Positions 7,628 through 15,920 of a stretch of 20,328 bases of DNA are shown one piece after another (position 1 is the stretch's first letter; each line of letters opens with the position of its first letter). A program made the translations under genes and the position numbers. The notes under the pieces were generated by a model. It saw only the letters and a program-made list of their open reading frames with translations. It made no database searches and had not been told where the DNA came from. This DNA comes from Planctomycetota bacterium (GTDB lineage: Bacteria > Planctomycetota > Planctomycetia > Pirellulales > Lacipirellulaceae): positions 1 to 20,328 of the forward strand of contig JAJRUA010000404.1 in assembly GCA_024278035.1 (NCBI GenBank). The letters run 5' to 3'.

Positions 7628-8629
7628 TTACGGCGTCAATCCGGGGGGCACGCCGTTCGGGAATTGTGATTGAATCACTTGCTGGATGTATTGCACCCGA
7701 TTGGCCGGCTTGGGGTGAGTGCTCATCATCTCGGGCGGTCCGCCGCCGGGGGAGGCTTCGTCAAGAACCTTCATCACGCCGATCATCGCCCGGGGATCGT
7801 AGCCTGCTTTCTCCGTGAGAAGGACGCCCCACTTGTCGCTTTCCAGCTCGGCCCCGCGGCCGTATTTCATCTGAATCATCTGGGCCGCCATTTGGGCCAT
7901 GCGCGCCGAGTTTTGGTCACCGCCCGCCATACCACCGGCCATGGCTAGGCTGCTAAAGAGTTTTTGCTTGGCCATCCGTTCGTTGCCGTGCCGTTCAACG
8001 ACATGGCCAATCTCGTGGCCAAGGACACCGGCGAGTTGGCCAACGGTTTTAAGACGACCGTACAGGGCCTCGGTGATAAAGACCTGACCACCTGGCAAAG
8101 CAAAAGCGTTTACAACCTGTGGGTCGGCAAGCAACGTGAACTCAAATTGGTAAGGATTATGTAGCTCGACGCCCAACTCACGCTCTTTCTCCGCCATCCA
8201 GATATCCAGTCCAACGAGCAACTCTCGGCCGATTGCATCCACTTGCTTTCGGGCCGCCGGGTCCCGAGAGACCCCATTGTGCTGCTGCACCATTTGCGGG
8301 GCCGCTTTACGAGCAAGAGCCATCTCTTCCTCTTCTTCCCGCATGGCGACCCGTTCTTTTTTGCCCGTGATTTGGTTCATGTCCCCCGGGTTGCCGTAAT
8401 AAGAAACGAGGGCAAACAGCGCCAGGCCCAGAGCAAGCAGGAGCCGCATTTTGAGCCCGCCGCCCAAGGCTCCACGTCCACCTCGGCCCTGGGGCATCCT
8501 CGGCTGCTGTCCTCCGCCGACGCCAAACATGGGACGGCGTCTTTGGCCGTAGCCACCTTGCTGTCGGGGGGCCTCATAGCCTCTTTGAGCAGGTCGGCGA
8601 GTCGGCAAGGGAAAAGGGAATCTCGACAT
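7628..8629 (-). CDS. M48-family zinc metalloprotease, membrane-anchored
   Basis: A protein of 333 residues from the ATG at 8629 (GAAGG about 10 bases upstream); a start at 8692 would add 21 residues without a ribosome site. The zinc site is HEIGH (205-209) with a third ligand in ELESD (E261), and the family's THP motif follows (304-306). Layout: Pro-rich start, a Gly/Arg/Gln-rich stretch (about 12-58) with RGGRG, one membrane segment (62-78), an acidic linker (MREEEEEM), then the peptidase domain. M48 proteases of this single-span type act in envelope protein quality control (BepA/LoiP relatives); the domain probably faces the periplasm. The Gly/Arg-rich cytoplasmic tail is unusual for the family. 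No proteolytic partner is adjacent. Confidence 0.9.
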   Translation of the reverse strand: MSRFPFPLPTRRPAQRGYEAPRQQGGYGQRRRPMFGVGGGQQPRMPQGRGGRGALGGGLKMRLLLALGLALFALVSYYGNPGDMNQITGKKERVAMREEEEEMALARKAAPQMVQQHNGVSRDPAARKQVDAIGRELLVGLDIWMAEKERELGVELHNPYQFEFTLLADPQVVNAFALPGGQVFITEALYGRLKTVGQLAGVLGHEIGHVVERHGNERMAKQKLFSSLAMAGGMAGGDQNSARMAQMAAQMIQMKYGRGAELESDKWGVLLTEKAGYDPRAMIGVMKVLDEASPGGGPPEMMSTHPKPANRVQYIQQVIQSQFPNGVPPGLTP

Positions 8630-8817
8630 GGTAGTAACGCCTTCGGTATCGAAAGAAATCATTGCATCCGGAAAGAAGTAGAATACCAACATCTACCAAA
8701 ATCTCGAAGAACCCCACGAGAATCTCTGAGATCGGCGTTAAATGTGGGCGTTCTTTGGGGTATGGTAGGGGAATTGGCTCTCGATTCGATTTATTTTCTC
8801 TTTCCGACGTTGGTTCT

Positions 8818-9678
8818 ATGAACACGTTACGACCGATTTGGCTTTCCCTACTTGTCTTGGCAATTGCGGCTCCTGCCGTTGCCCAGGAGACGGCGGTTGC
8901 TCCAACCGCTCAGGAGGCGGCGGCACCAATTAGCGACAACGACACCGTTACCGATGAGGCGACGCCTCAGGCGGACGCCCCAGTTTCTGAGGAATTCGCA
9001 GCCGAAGAACCCGCTGCTGTGGAACCCCCTTCCGAAGAGGTTGCCGAAGAAACCGCGAAAGAAAACGGCGAAGAGGCTGAGACCGAGGAAGAGGATACTC
9101 TTACGGAGGAAGAGACGGACACGGCAGAAGCCGCTGAAGAGGAAGAGGCCTCCACCGACTGGGCCGGGCTCATCGAACGAGCGCCCGTCTTCTTTTCAGT
9201 TACTCACCACGCTGTGATTCACTTGCCGATCGCTCTTTGGCTCTTTGGGGCGTTCTTTGTTGTGGTCGGTTTGGTGATTCCCTCGCTAAAAAATCAAATT
9301 CCTTTGGCCTGTCTTATCGGCGGGGCTATCACCAGTGTCCCCGCGGTACTCAGTGGCTGGTGGTACGCCGAACACGAATGGGGCGACGACTGGCGCGAAT
9401 TTGACTGGGCCAGCTTGCGTGAAAACGGCTGGAGCAGTCTCGAACACATAACGCTCCACCGCTGGCTTGGTGTTGCGCTGGTTTTTACGTCGCTCCTGCT
9501 TTCAATTCTCGCGATCCTTAGCCAACGCAAACAAAGCCGATTGTTGGGCTTGATCTGGCGCGTTGGCCTCATCGGGCTCGCCTTGGCAGTTGCTTGGGAA
9601 GGGCACCTAGGTGGCGAATTGATCCAGGGCGAAGGCTTTTTGGAAGAAGCCTTCGAGCTTTGGCTGCATCCCGAATAA
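8818..9678 (+). CDS. DUF2231-like membrane protein with acidic linker
   Basis: A 286-residue protein from ATG 8818; an open frame continues upstream to 8662 but lacks signal-peptide logic. Residues 1-23 form a signal peptide ending AVAQ. Residues 24-115 are a Glu/Ala/Thr-rich acidic linker with almost no hydrophobics. From about 120 a four-helix membrane domain follows with conserved histidines: H130/H131 and H135 (in VIHLPIALWLFGAFF), H186, H210/H214 (HITLHRWLG) and H263 in WEGHLGGELIQG. This layout matches DUF2231-type predicted membrane proteins, where similar histidines could bind haem (inference). Planctomycete members sit beside or fused to cytochrome c domains; no CxxCH is present here. 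It diverges from the M48 gene across about 190 bases. Confidence 0.75.
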   Translation: MNTLRPIWLSLLVLAIAAPAVAQETAVAPTAQEAAAPISDNDTVTDEATPQADAPVSEEFAAEEPAAVEPPSEEVAEETAKENGEEAETEEEDTLTEEETDTAEAAEEEEASTDWAGLIERAPVFFSVTHHAVIHLPIALWLFGAFFVVVGLVIPSLKNQIPLACLIGGAITSVPAVLSGWWYAEHEWGDDWREFDWASLRENGWSSLEHITLHRWLGVALVFTSLLLSILAILSQRKQSRLLGLIWRVGLIGLALAVAWEGHLGGELIQGEGFLEEAFELWLHPE

Positions 9679-9736
9679 AAAAATGATCGGCGACCAGCTA
9701 TTGGCGAACGCGCCAGGAAAGTGACAGGTAGCCCCC

Positions 9737-10603
9737 TCACTCACTTTGGCTGGGGCCGACGGCCGTGTTGGACGGAGCCAGGGGGGGCTCCTCCGCCACT
9801 TCCTGCTCTATTTGCGAAGCTTTGTACCGACCGACGGCGTGACCGACGACGGCCCCACCCACTTGTAGAATCGCGTTTCCTTGCGGAAAGAAAGCTGCGG
9901 CTTGGCCTCCGATCTCAGTGCCCATCTGCGGGGCCAACACCCGGCGCGCTTCGACCTGTTCCTCCGTCGTGCCATGCTCATCGACAAATTCAAATACCGC
10001 TTGTTTGCTTCGTGCTTCGTGAACCAAACCAACAAGAGGCAAGACGCGCACTGCTGAATAGAATCCCGGATGATCGCGGTCGTGTGTATCCTTCGCCTGA
10101 GCCGCCTGCTCCATCGCTAGGGCCGGAACGTCGGAGTAGACGTGAACCGTATCGGTATAAGGGTTGTACCAATCCCCGCCAAGCAGCCGGCCGGGAACAA
10201 CCGTGTAACCAATCGTGTAGAGACTGCCAAGCGTCGCTCGCCAAGCGAAGTTGATCCGTTGGTTCTCAGTGAGGCGACGCCATTCGCCCAAGGGGTCGTA
10301 TTGGTTGACGCGAATCATCACACCATCGACTTCATTCGTGGCAAGATAGCCTGCTGCTCTATCGACGGTCGCTTCAGAAACATTGTGGTTATCCGCCCGA
10401 CGGTCCCAGAGGAGCAGCTTGTTCGGAATCCCGAGAAACCAACCGACCGCGTCGATCGTCTTGTTCGGAGTGCCATGCTCCACATCAATAGAAAACCTTG
10501 TAACAGGGGCCTCATCAAAGGAGACTTCTGGCCCTTCAGCCCTCGACAAGGCCGGCGATGCCAGCACCGTCGCAACTAGCGTTAATCTGCGCAGAATACC
10601 CAT
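9737..10603 (-). CDS. Secreted protein of unknown function
   Basis: A 288-residue protein. The start at ATG 10603 gives a clean signal peptide (GILRRLTLVATVLASPALSR) and has AGGGA just upstream; a TTG at 10633 would add ten residues. The mature part has conserved-looking aromatic and Asp/Asn-rich stretches (GGDWYNPYTDTVHVYSD, KDTHDRDHPGFYS) and a weakly hydrophobic patch near 225-250, with an acidic Pro-rich tail. There is no HExxH or other catalytic motif I can name, and no family is recognised. It lies downstream of the CBS/korB genes on the same strand, separated by about 100 bases with a small hairpin, so it may or may not be cotranscribed. Confidence 0.65.
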   Translation of the reverse strand: MGILRRLTLVATVLASPALSRAEGPEVSFDEAPVTRFSIDVEHGTPNKTIDAVGWFLGIPNKLLLWDRRADNHNVSEATVDRAAGYLATNEVDGVMIRVNQYDPLGEWRRLTENQRINFAWRATLGSLYTIGYTVVPGRLLGGDWYNPYTDTVHVYSDVPALAMEQAAQAKDTHDRDHPGFYSAVRVLPLVGLVHEARSKQAVFEFVDEHGTTEEQVEARRVLAPQMGTEIGGQAAAFFPQGNAILQVGGAVVGHAVGRYKASQIEQEVAEEPPLAPSNTAVGPSQSE

Positions 10604-10639
10604 TCTTCCCTGATTCCTTTCCCTGAATTTCAACCGTCT

Positions 10640-10658
10640 GGCCCTTAATTACAGGGCC
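10640..10658 (-). terminator. Weak hairpin after the korB-CBS genes
   Basis: GGCCCT (10640-10645) and AGGGCC (10653-10658) form a 6-bp stem with a 7-nt loop, about 40 bases after the CBS stop on the minus strand. No T-run follows, so it would be at best a weak or factor-assisted terminator. Confidence 0.25.
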
Positions 10659-10699
10659 TTCTCAGGAAAGCCAAGAGCAACGTTCCTCCGAAACAAAAG

Positions 10700-11230
10700 T
10701 TAGGCGATGCTCGACTCGGCCGGGATGTGGTCCGTCAGGTACTTCAGAATCCCGCGGACGGAAATTAGATTCGTTATTCGGTCACCATCCATCACCGGTA
10801 GGTGCCGGTAGCCACCGACATCCATTTTTTGTAGTGCAAAGGCGATTTTGTCGCGGACGGCAATAGTGACGGGGTCGAGGGTCATGAGCTGGGCGACCGG
10901 TGTGCCGAGTTGCGAGGCGGCTTCGGGGCCAAGCTTTAGGAGGGCGTCTCGCTCGGTAAACACCCCAACCAATTGTCCCCCCTCACACACAAGAACGCAG
11001 CCGATACTGCGATCCACCATCTGTTGCATCGCTTCACCGACCGTTGTTTTAGGAGCAACCTTTACCAACGGTTGCGTCGGGAGGTCACCCACCCGGTCGC
11101 GCAATAAATCGGCCTCGATGGAAAACTTGGGCACCCGGATGAAAAGATCGGTGAGGGGTTGGCAGCAATGCTCGCACGCATCGCCCCCTTCAATGAGATC
11201 ATCGGCACCACAATGAGGACAAACAAGCAT
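10700..11230 (-). CDS. CBS-domain pair protein with N-terminal zinc ribbon
   Basis: A 176-residue protein. Residues 4-23 form a zinc ribbon (C4-x2-C7 and C19-x2-C22). Two CBS domains follow (about 55-110 and 115-170), with typical motifs GCVLVCEGGQLVGVFTERDA and GGYRHLPVMDGD. CBS pairs bind adenine nucleotides or S-adenosylmethionine and regulate partner enzymes. The gene starts 40 bases after korB on the same strand and is probably cotranscribed, which suggests it senses energy or nucleotide state for the oxidoreductase (inference). The second CBS gene at 15212 is its paralogue without the ribbon; the VGVFTERDA/VGIFTERDA motifs of the two are nearly identical. Confidence 0.88.
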   Translation of the reverse strand: MLVCPHCGADDLIEGGDACEHCCQPLTDLFIRVPKFSIEADLLRDRVGDLPTQPLVKVAPKTTVGEAMQQMVDRSIGCVLVCEGGQLVGVFTERDALLKLGPEAASQLGTPVAQLMTLDPVTIAVRDKIAFALQKMDVGGYRHLPVMDGDRITNLISVRGILKYLTDHIPAESSIA

Positions 11231-11270
11231 GGGGGACGCTCCGCGTCGGGCTGGAGGCTGAGAACTCTTT

Positions 11271-12296
11271 TTACTCTACGGTCCAAGTTTCACCAGTACC
11301 GAACAGGGCATCAAGATCACCAACGCCCTTTTCCTTGGTCGCCTGGACGATTTGATCGTTTGCCATCTCGTCGTAGCGAGGGGAATCCACGCTACGGAAC
11401 ACACCGATCGGCTCAGGAAAACCATCTTCGTAGCGCATCCGACTGAGCAAGTAGGCAAGGCTCGGTTCGGGCGACTTCTCGTCGTGGAAGAGCAGATCGT
11501 CTTCTGTGATCCCCTTGCCAAGCTGCACGACCTCCGGCTCTAAGCCATTCAGGCGAATCCCCTTGTCGCGATCTTTGCCAAAGATAAGCGGCTTGCCATG
11601 CTCAAGCTCAATCGTGGTGTCGAGCTTGGTCTCTCGATCCTTGGCGTAATCCCAGGCACCGTCATTGAAGACGTTGCAGTTTTGGTAGACCTCAATGAAG
11701 GAGGTGCCGCTGTGGTCGGCCGCCCGTTTGAGCGTTGCAGCAAGGTGCTTGATGTTGGTGTCGATGCTCCGTGCGACGAAGGTCGCTTCACAGCCAATCG
11801 CAATGGACAGGGGGTGCAACGGGTTATCGATCGCCCCCATCGGCGTGCTCTTCGTTCGCTGCCCAAGGGGCGAGGTGGGCGAGTACTGGCCCTTCGTTAG
11901 CCCGTAGATTCGGTTGTTAAACAACACGATGTTCAGATCCATGTTCCGCCGAATGCAATGCATCAGGTGGTTGCCACCGATCGAGAGGCCGTCGCCATCG
12001 CCCGTGATGACCCACACCAGCAGCTCGGGCCGACAGGTCTTGAGGCCCGTAGCTACCGCCGGCGCACGTCCATGGATGGTGTGCATTCCGTAGGTATTCA
12101 TGTAATAGGGGAACCGGCTGCTACAGCCGATGCCCGAGATGAACACGATATTCTCACGTGGCACGCCCAAGGTGGGCATGACCTTTTTCATTTGCGCGAG
12201 AATGGAATAGTCGCCACAGCCGGGGCACCAGCGGACATCTTGGTCGCTGGCAAAATCAGCCGGTTTGAGAACGGGTAACGATAAATCGACAGACAT
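11271..12296 (-). CDS. korB: 2-oxoglutarate:ferredoxin oxidoreductase, beta subunit
   Basis: A 341-residue thiamine-diphosphate subunit of a 2-oxoacid:ferredoxin oxidoreductase, converting a 2-oxoacid (most likely 2-oxoglutarate) plus CoA to the acyl-CoA with reduction of ferredoxin. Cysteines C24 and C27 (WCPGCGDYS), C58 (GIGCSS) and C207 (YQNCNVF) fit the four ligands of the [4Fe-4S] cluster in two-subunit KorAB enzymes. The TPP motif is GDGDG (99-103), closed by the asparagines of LFNNRIYGLT (about 127-128). Its partner korA lies upstream on the same strand, separated by an inserted methyltransferase gene. No separate delta ferredoxin-like subunit is present, as expected for this class. 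Substrate could in principle be another 2-oxoacid. Confidence 0.92.
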   Translation of the reverse strand: MSVDLSLPVLKPADFASDQDVRWCPGCGDYSILAQMKKVMPTLGVPRENIVFISGIGCSSRFPYYMNTYGMHTIHGRAPAVATGLKTCRPELLVWVITGDGDGLSIGGNHLMHCIRRNMDLNIVLFNNRIYGLTKGQYSPTSPLGQRTKSTPMGAIDNPLHPLSIAIGCEATFVARSIDTNIKHLAATLKRAADHSGTSFIEVYQNCNVFNDGAWDYAKDRETKLDTTIELEHGKPLIFGKDRDKGIRLNGLEPEVVQLGKGITEDDLLFHDEKSPEPSLAYLLSRMRYEDGFPEPIGVFRSVDSPRYDEMANDQIVQATKEKGVGDLDALFGTGETWTVE

Positions 12297-12349
12297 GCGG
12301 TGGCCGTTGGGCTTTATTGGGTTAAGGTGAAAGTCGCTAGTTTTTTTTG

Positions 12350-13093
12350 TTAGGTGGATTCTTTTGCTTGCTTCGTACAGTAGAAGACATCCCCGGAGTG
12401 TTCCTTTGTGAGTCCCAGGCGGACTAGCTCGGCCTCCGAGAGAAAGTCTTGTTTCTCAAAACGCGTGACCAGGAAACCTGCCTCGGTAAGCCGGTCTTGG
12501 TAATCAGGGCCATACTTTCGCACATGGTCGAATTGGCCAAACAGTCGCTCACGTTCCGCAGGGTCTTCTATTGAGGGGTCTTCAAAAGTCGTTTCGGCAG
12601 TCACCGGAACATTGAGAATCGCCCAGCCTCCCGGTTTGAGTACGCGATAGAACTCTCGCATTGCTAAGCGATCGTCGGGTACATGTTCTAGGACATGGCT
12701 GCAATAGATCACATCAAACGAATTCTCCGGATGATGGATTTGCGTGATATCCATTTTCTCCATAGCACTGTCGTTGAGCAGGTCGCCCGACAGATAGCCA
12801 GGGCCGGCAGCATTCCGAAGGATTTTCTCAAGGCAAGGCTCAGGAGCAATGTGGAGAAGTCTCTTCTGGCCACTATCGGATAAGTCGGTCTTTTCACGCA
12901 TGAAGGCGACAACCAGGCGGTGTCTTTCCAGGGTATTGCACCAAGGACACTGAGCATCTTCCCGCTCCCCACCCGCAATGGCTCCGAAGGATCGAAATTT
13001 GCGCGCACTCCGCTCACAGACGGGACACCATCGGTTCCCCCCACAGTAGAGGACCTTTTTGGCAATCGATTTCGGGAGCGAAAGTAGATTCAT
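12350..13093 (-). CDS. Zinc-ribbon class I SAM methyltransferase
   Basis: A 247-residue protein. Two Cys pairs near the N terminus (C23/C26 and C49/C52, the latter in CPWCNTLERHR) form a likely zinc-binding module. A Rossmann methyltransferase of the Methyltransf_11 kind follows: a degenerate motif I (LLHIAPEPCLE, 79-89), an acidic residue in YLSGDLL, then FDVIYCSHVLEHVPDD (126-141) and RVLKPGGWAIL (150-160). Relatives are often found with surface-glycan genes; the substrate is unknown. The gene sits between korA and korB, which normally adjoin, with 153 bases on one side and 53 on the other, and has no obvious metabolic tie to them. It may have been inserted into the cluster. Confidence 0.85.
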   Translation of the reverse strand: MNLLSLPKSIAKKVLYCGGNRWCPVCERSARKFRSFGAIAGGEREDAQCPWCNTLERHRLVVAFMREKTDLSDSGQKRLLHIAPEPCLEKILRNAAGPGYLSGDLLNDSAMEKMDITQIHHPENSFDVIYCSHVLEHVPDDRLAMREFYRVLKPGGWAILNVPVTAETTFEDPSIEDPAERERLFGQFDHVRKYGPDYQDRLTEAGFLVTRFEKQDFLSEAELVRLGLTKEHSGDVFYCTKQAKEST

Positions 13094-13227
13094 AGCGTGT
13101 ATGTCACCTGACCTCGGGTCAGTCGGTTCCCCTTGGGGAGATTGGCGAAATTAGAGCAATTATCACTTGTGTATTTCGCTAAAACGGTTGTTTCGTACGG
13201 ACGGTACTAGCCCTGCCGAAACACGCA

Positions 13228-13242
13228 AGTGCGGCTCGCACT
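13228..13242 (-). repeat. Small perfect hairpin just after korA
   Basis: AGTGCG-GCT-CGCACT forms a 6-bp stem with a 3-nt loop 5 bases beyond the korA stop on the minus strand. No T-tract follows. It might stabilise the korA transcript end or be part of a dispersed repeat: the decamer AGTGCGAGCC also occurs at about 582. Confidence 0.3.
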
Positions 13243-13246
13243 AAAA

Positions 13247-15103
13247 TCAGGATAGCTCGTTTATCTTATCCACCAACTCGCCAACGCTGAACGGCTTGCC
13301 CTCGATTTTGTTGTAACCAATGGCATCCCCCATGAACTTATCCCGGACCAACATGCGAAGTTGTCCTGAGTTGAGCTCCGGCATCAACACCTTCTTGTAG
13401 CTCTTGATCACTTCACCAAGGTTCTTAGGGAAGGGATAAATGTATCTTAGGTGGGCATGAGCGACTGATTTGCCCGCTTTCTGGGCCGTTTGAACGGCGG
13501 AGTAGCAGGCACCATAGGTGCCACCCCAACTGAGGACCAACAAATCGCCACTGTCAGGGCCGGTGACTTCCTGTTCAGGAATGTCGTTCACAATGTTCGC
13601 AACCTTCGCCGCCCGCGTGTCGATCATATGCTGATGATTTTCCGGGTTGTAGCTGATGTCGCCCGTGCCATCTTGCTTCTCAATACCTCCTAAGCGATGT
13701 TCGAGTGTCGGCGTGCCAGGCAGCGCCCAGGGGCGAGCCAGTCGCTCGTCCCTTTCGTAAGGGAGGAAGGTCTCTCCCTCGGCGATCGGCCCTGGATGGG
13801 TGATAGCGATTTTCTCAAGGTCGGCGATCTTAGGAATCCGCCACGGCTCAGAGCCATTGGCAATGTAGCCGTCGGTCATCAAAAAGACGGGCGTCATGTA
13901 GCGAGTCGCGATACGCCACGCCTCTTGGGCCACTTCAAAGCAATCGCCAGGACTGCTGGCGGAGATCACAGGAATCGGGCACTCGCCGTTGCGGCCAAAA
14001 ATAGCTTGGTTCAGGTCCGACTGCTCAGTCTTGGTCGGCAAACCGGTCGAAGGACCACCCCGCTGGACGTTAATCACGATCATGGGAAGCTCCATAATGG
14101 TCGCAAGGCCAAGGGCTTCCCCCTTCAAGGCAATGCCGGGGCCACTGCTGGCAGTAACGGCCATCGAGCCGGCAAACGCCGCTCCGATGGTCGAAGCCAT
14201 CGCCGCGATCTCATCCTCGGCCTGGAACGTCAACACATTGTGGTTCTTATGTTTGCAAAGCTCGTGGAGAATGTCACTGGCTGGCGTGATCGGATAAGCG
14301 CCCAAAAAGAGCCGCTTGTTCGACAGTTTCGCTGCTGCCAAGAGGCCCCACGCCAGGGCCGTGTTGCCCATGATGCTGCGGTAGGTGCCAGGAGAGAGTT
14401 CTGCCTTAGCAATATGGTATTGCGTATCGATCGCTTCGATCGTTTCGCCGTAGTTGTAGCCCGTGTTAAGAGCGGCCGTGTTGGCTTGGGCGATCTCCGG
14501 CTTCTTGCCAAACTTCGCTTCGATAAACCGAAGCGTCGGCTCAAGCGACCGGCCGTACAACCAAAACACGAGACCCATCGCCAAAAAGTTACGGCATCGG
14601 TCCGCTTCTTTCGTCGAGAGGCCAAACTCTTTAACCGCGTCTCGGGTCAACTTGGTCATATCGACCTTATGAACCTTGTACTTTTGCTCAAGGTCTTCAA
14701 CGCCTCCCCCTTCAAGCGGGTTGGCATCGTAGCCCGCCAGCGTGAGGCCCTTCTTGTCGAAAGCACTCTCATTGACGATCAGAATGCCACCAGGGCGAAG
14801 GTCGCTCAGGTTCGTCGCCAAGGCTGCCGGGTTCATCGTTATCAGGCAATCAACGGTGTCGCCCGGCGTGTAGATTTCATGGCTTGAGAAGTGGACCTGA
14901 AAGCCCGAGACCCCTGCCTTCGTTCCCCGAGGAGCACGAATTTCCGCCGGAAAATCGGGGAAAGTCGCCACATCGTTCCCCGCCAGGGCCGACGTGTTCG
15001 TAAACTGCGTGCCAGCAAGCTGCATTCCGTCGCCCGAGTCTCCACAGAATCGGACGGTTGCTTCGGCTAGTTCTTTGACAGATTTATCAGCAACGGTAGA
15101 CAT
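13247..15103 (-). CDS. korA: 2-oxoglutarate:ferredoxin oxidoreductase, fused gamma-alpha subunit
   Basis: A 618-residue subunit. Residues about 14-200 are the gamma domain (VRFCGDSGDGMQLAGTQF; FPDFPAEIRAPRGT). The alpha domain follows from about 245 with the signature YPITPASD (270-277), then the pyrimidine-binding region (FQAEDEIAAMASTIGAA) and GGPSTGLPTKTEQSDL. The C-terminal transketolase-like domain ends near 615. Gamma-alpha fusion is the normal architecture of two-subunit KorAB enzymes, in which KorB carries the TPP and the cluster. The enzyme would link 2-oxoglutarate oxidation to low-potential ferredoxin in place of, or beside, the NAD-linked dehydrogenase. The start at ATG 15103 lacks a clear Shine-Dalgarno. 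It is flanked by a CBS gene 108 bases upstream and the methyltransferase downstream. Confidence 0.93.
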   Translation of the reverse strand: MSTVADKSVKELAEATVRFCGDSGDGMQLAGTQFTNTSALAGNDVATFPDFPAEIRAPRGTKAGVSGFQVHFSSHEIYTPGDTVDCLITMNPAALATNLSDLRPGGILIVNESAFDKKGLTLAGYDANPLEGGGVEDLEQKYKVHKVDMTKLTRDAVKEFGLSTKEADRCRNFLAMGLVFWLYGRSLEPTLRFIEAKFGKKPEIAQANTAALNTGYNYGETIEAIDTQYHIAKAELSPGTYRSIMGNTALAWGLLAAAKLSNKRLFLGAYPITPASDILHELCKHKNHNVLTFQAEDEIAAMASTIGAAFAGSMAVTASSGPGIALKGEALGLATIMELPMIVINVQRGGPSTGLPTKTEQSDLNQAIFGRNGECPIPVISASSPGDCFEVAQEAWRIATRYMTPVFLMTDGYIANGSEPWRIPKIADLEKIAITHPGPIAEGETFLPYERDERLARPWALPGTPTLEHRLGGIEKQDGTGDISYNPENHQHMIDTRAAKVANIVNDIPEQEVTGPDSGDLLVLSWGGTYGACYSAVQTAQKAGKSVAHAHLRYIYPFPKNLGEVIKSYKKVLMPELNSGQLRMLVRDKFMGDAIGYNKIEGKPFSVGELVDKINELS

Positions 15104-15211
15104 TTTTCAGAGGGATCGGTTGGCCCGCCACGGCGGGTCTTCGACAAAAAAGGTTGGGAAAGTAATAAGAGGAAGCTGTCGTAGATCGCCGAAGGCGGCC
15201 CCACTTTTTCC

Positions 15212-15757
15212 TCAAGCTCCTTCACGCTCAGCAGGGGCCTGCTGCGGATTCGGAGGGAAATTGTAAATCGTATTCGGAAAATGCTCGACCAAGTAACGCA
15301 TGATCCCACGGACATCGATCAAGCCGGTTGGCTTCGTTCGATTGTCCGCGTTGACCATCGCCAAATGGCGATAGCCGCCATCGCTCATCCGCTTGATCGC
15401 TTCTGCTACAGGAGCATCGCTATCAATCGTCACCGGGGCGCTCGACATGACACTCGTGACAGGAGGGCTTAAGTCCGCCCCCGACGTCATCAATCGTAAA
15501 GCGTCGCGCTCGGTGAAGATACCAACAAGTCGTTCGTTGTCACAAACCAAGGCAGCCCCCGTCTTCTCCGCCTGTAGAAGACGGATCACATCCGCGATCG
15601 AAGTCTCCGGCTCAACCGCCAGAGGCGATTCGGGATAGACAGAACGAGTCTCTTCCGACTGCAAGCTAAGCTGGAAATCCACGACGGGGCCGTTGGGCGA
15701 GAGGGGTTTTCGGGCCGGCGGCGACACCTGCGTAAGTGCCGCGACGGGACAGATCAA
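15212..15757 (-). CDS. CBS-domain pair protein
   Basis: A protein of up to 181 residues with two CBS domains (about 42-100 and 105-165), carrying GAALVCDNERLVGIFTERDA and GGYRHLAMV motifs very close to those of the CBS protein at 10700. The N terminus lacks the zinc ribbon of its paralogue. The start is uncertain: no ATG is available, TTG at 15757 is the first candidate and GTG ten codons later another. It is the first gene of the minus-strand cluster that continues with korA, so it and the second CBS protein bracket the oxidoreductase. This supports a regulatory, nucleotide-sensing role for the pathway (inference). Confidence 0.85.
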   Translation of the reverse strand: MICPVAALTQVSPPARKPLSPNGPVVDFQLSLQSEETRSVYPESPLAVEPETSIADVIRLLQAEKTGAALVCDNERLVGIFTERDALRLMTSGADLSPPVTSVMSSAPVTIDSDAPVAEAIKRMSDGGYRHLAMVNADNRTKPTGLIDVRGIMRYLVEHFPNTIYNFPPNPQQAPAEREGA

Positions 15758-15920
15758 TCCCCAGGAGAATAGTTCAGGTTAGATAGGTTAAGCAAGAATC
15801 CTGTTGTGTATCACTGGCACGGCGGACCATCTCGCCCTGCGATCATTGGATCGTATCACGGGGACTACCCCGATTGAACCGCAATTATCGACGGATTCCC
15901 AAAATATCGTTGCCGCTTTC

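Noticed and set aside
7171..7818. Open frame of 215 codons on the plus strand
   Set aside because: It overlaps the small membrane protein in another frame and then the M48 gene in antisense; it is rich in Gly/Arg/Ser without pattern.
8662..8817. N-terminal extension of the DUF2231-like protein
   Set aside because: A clean signal peptide begins at 8818. The extension would bury it and shows no conserved features.
9721..10254. Plus-strand open frame opposite the secreted protein
   Set aside because: It is Pro/Arg-rich antisense with no start signal. The opposite strand has a signal peptide and balanced composition.
13697..14887. Open frame of 396 codons on the plus strand, antisense to korA
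   Set aside because: It lies wholly opposite a well-conserved gene, has Arg/Gln-rich shadow composition and no recognisable motif.
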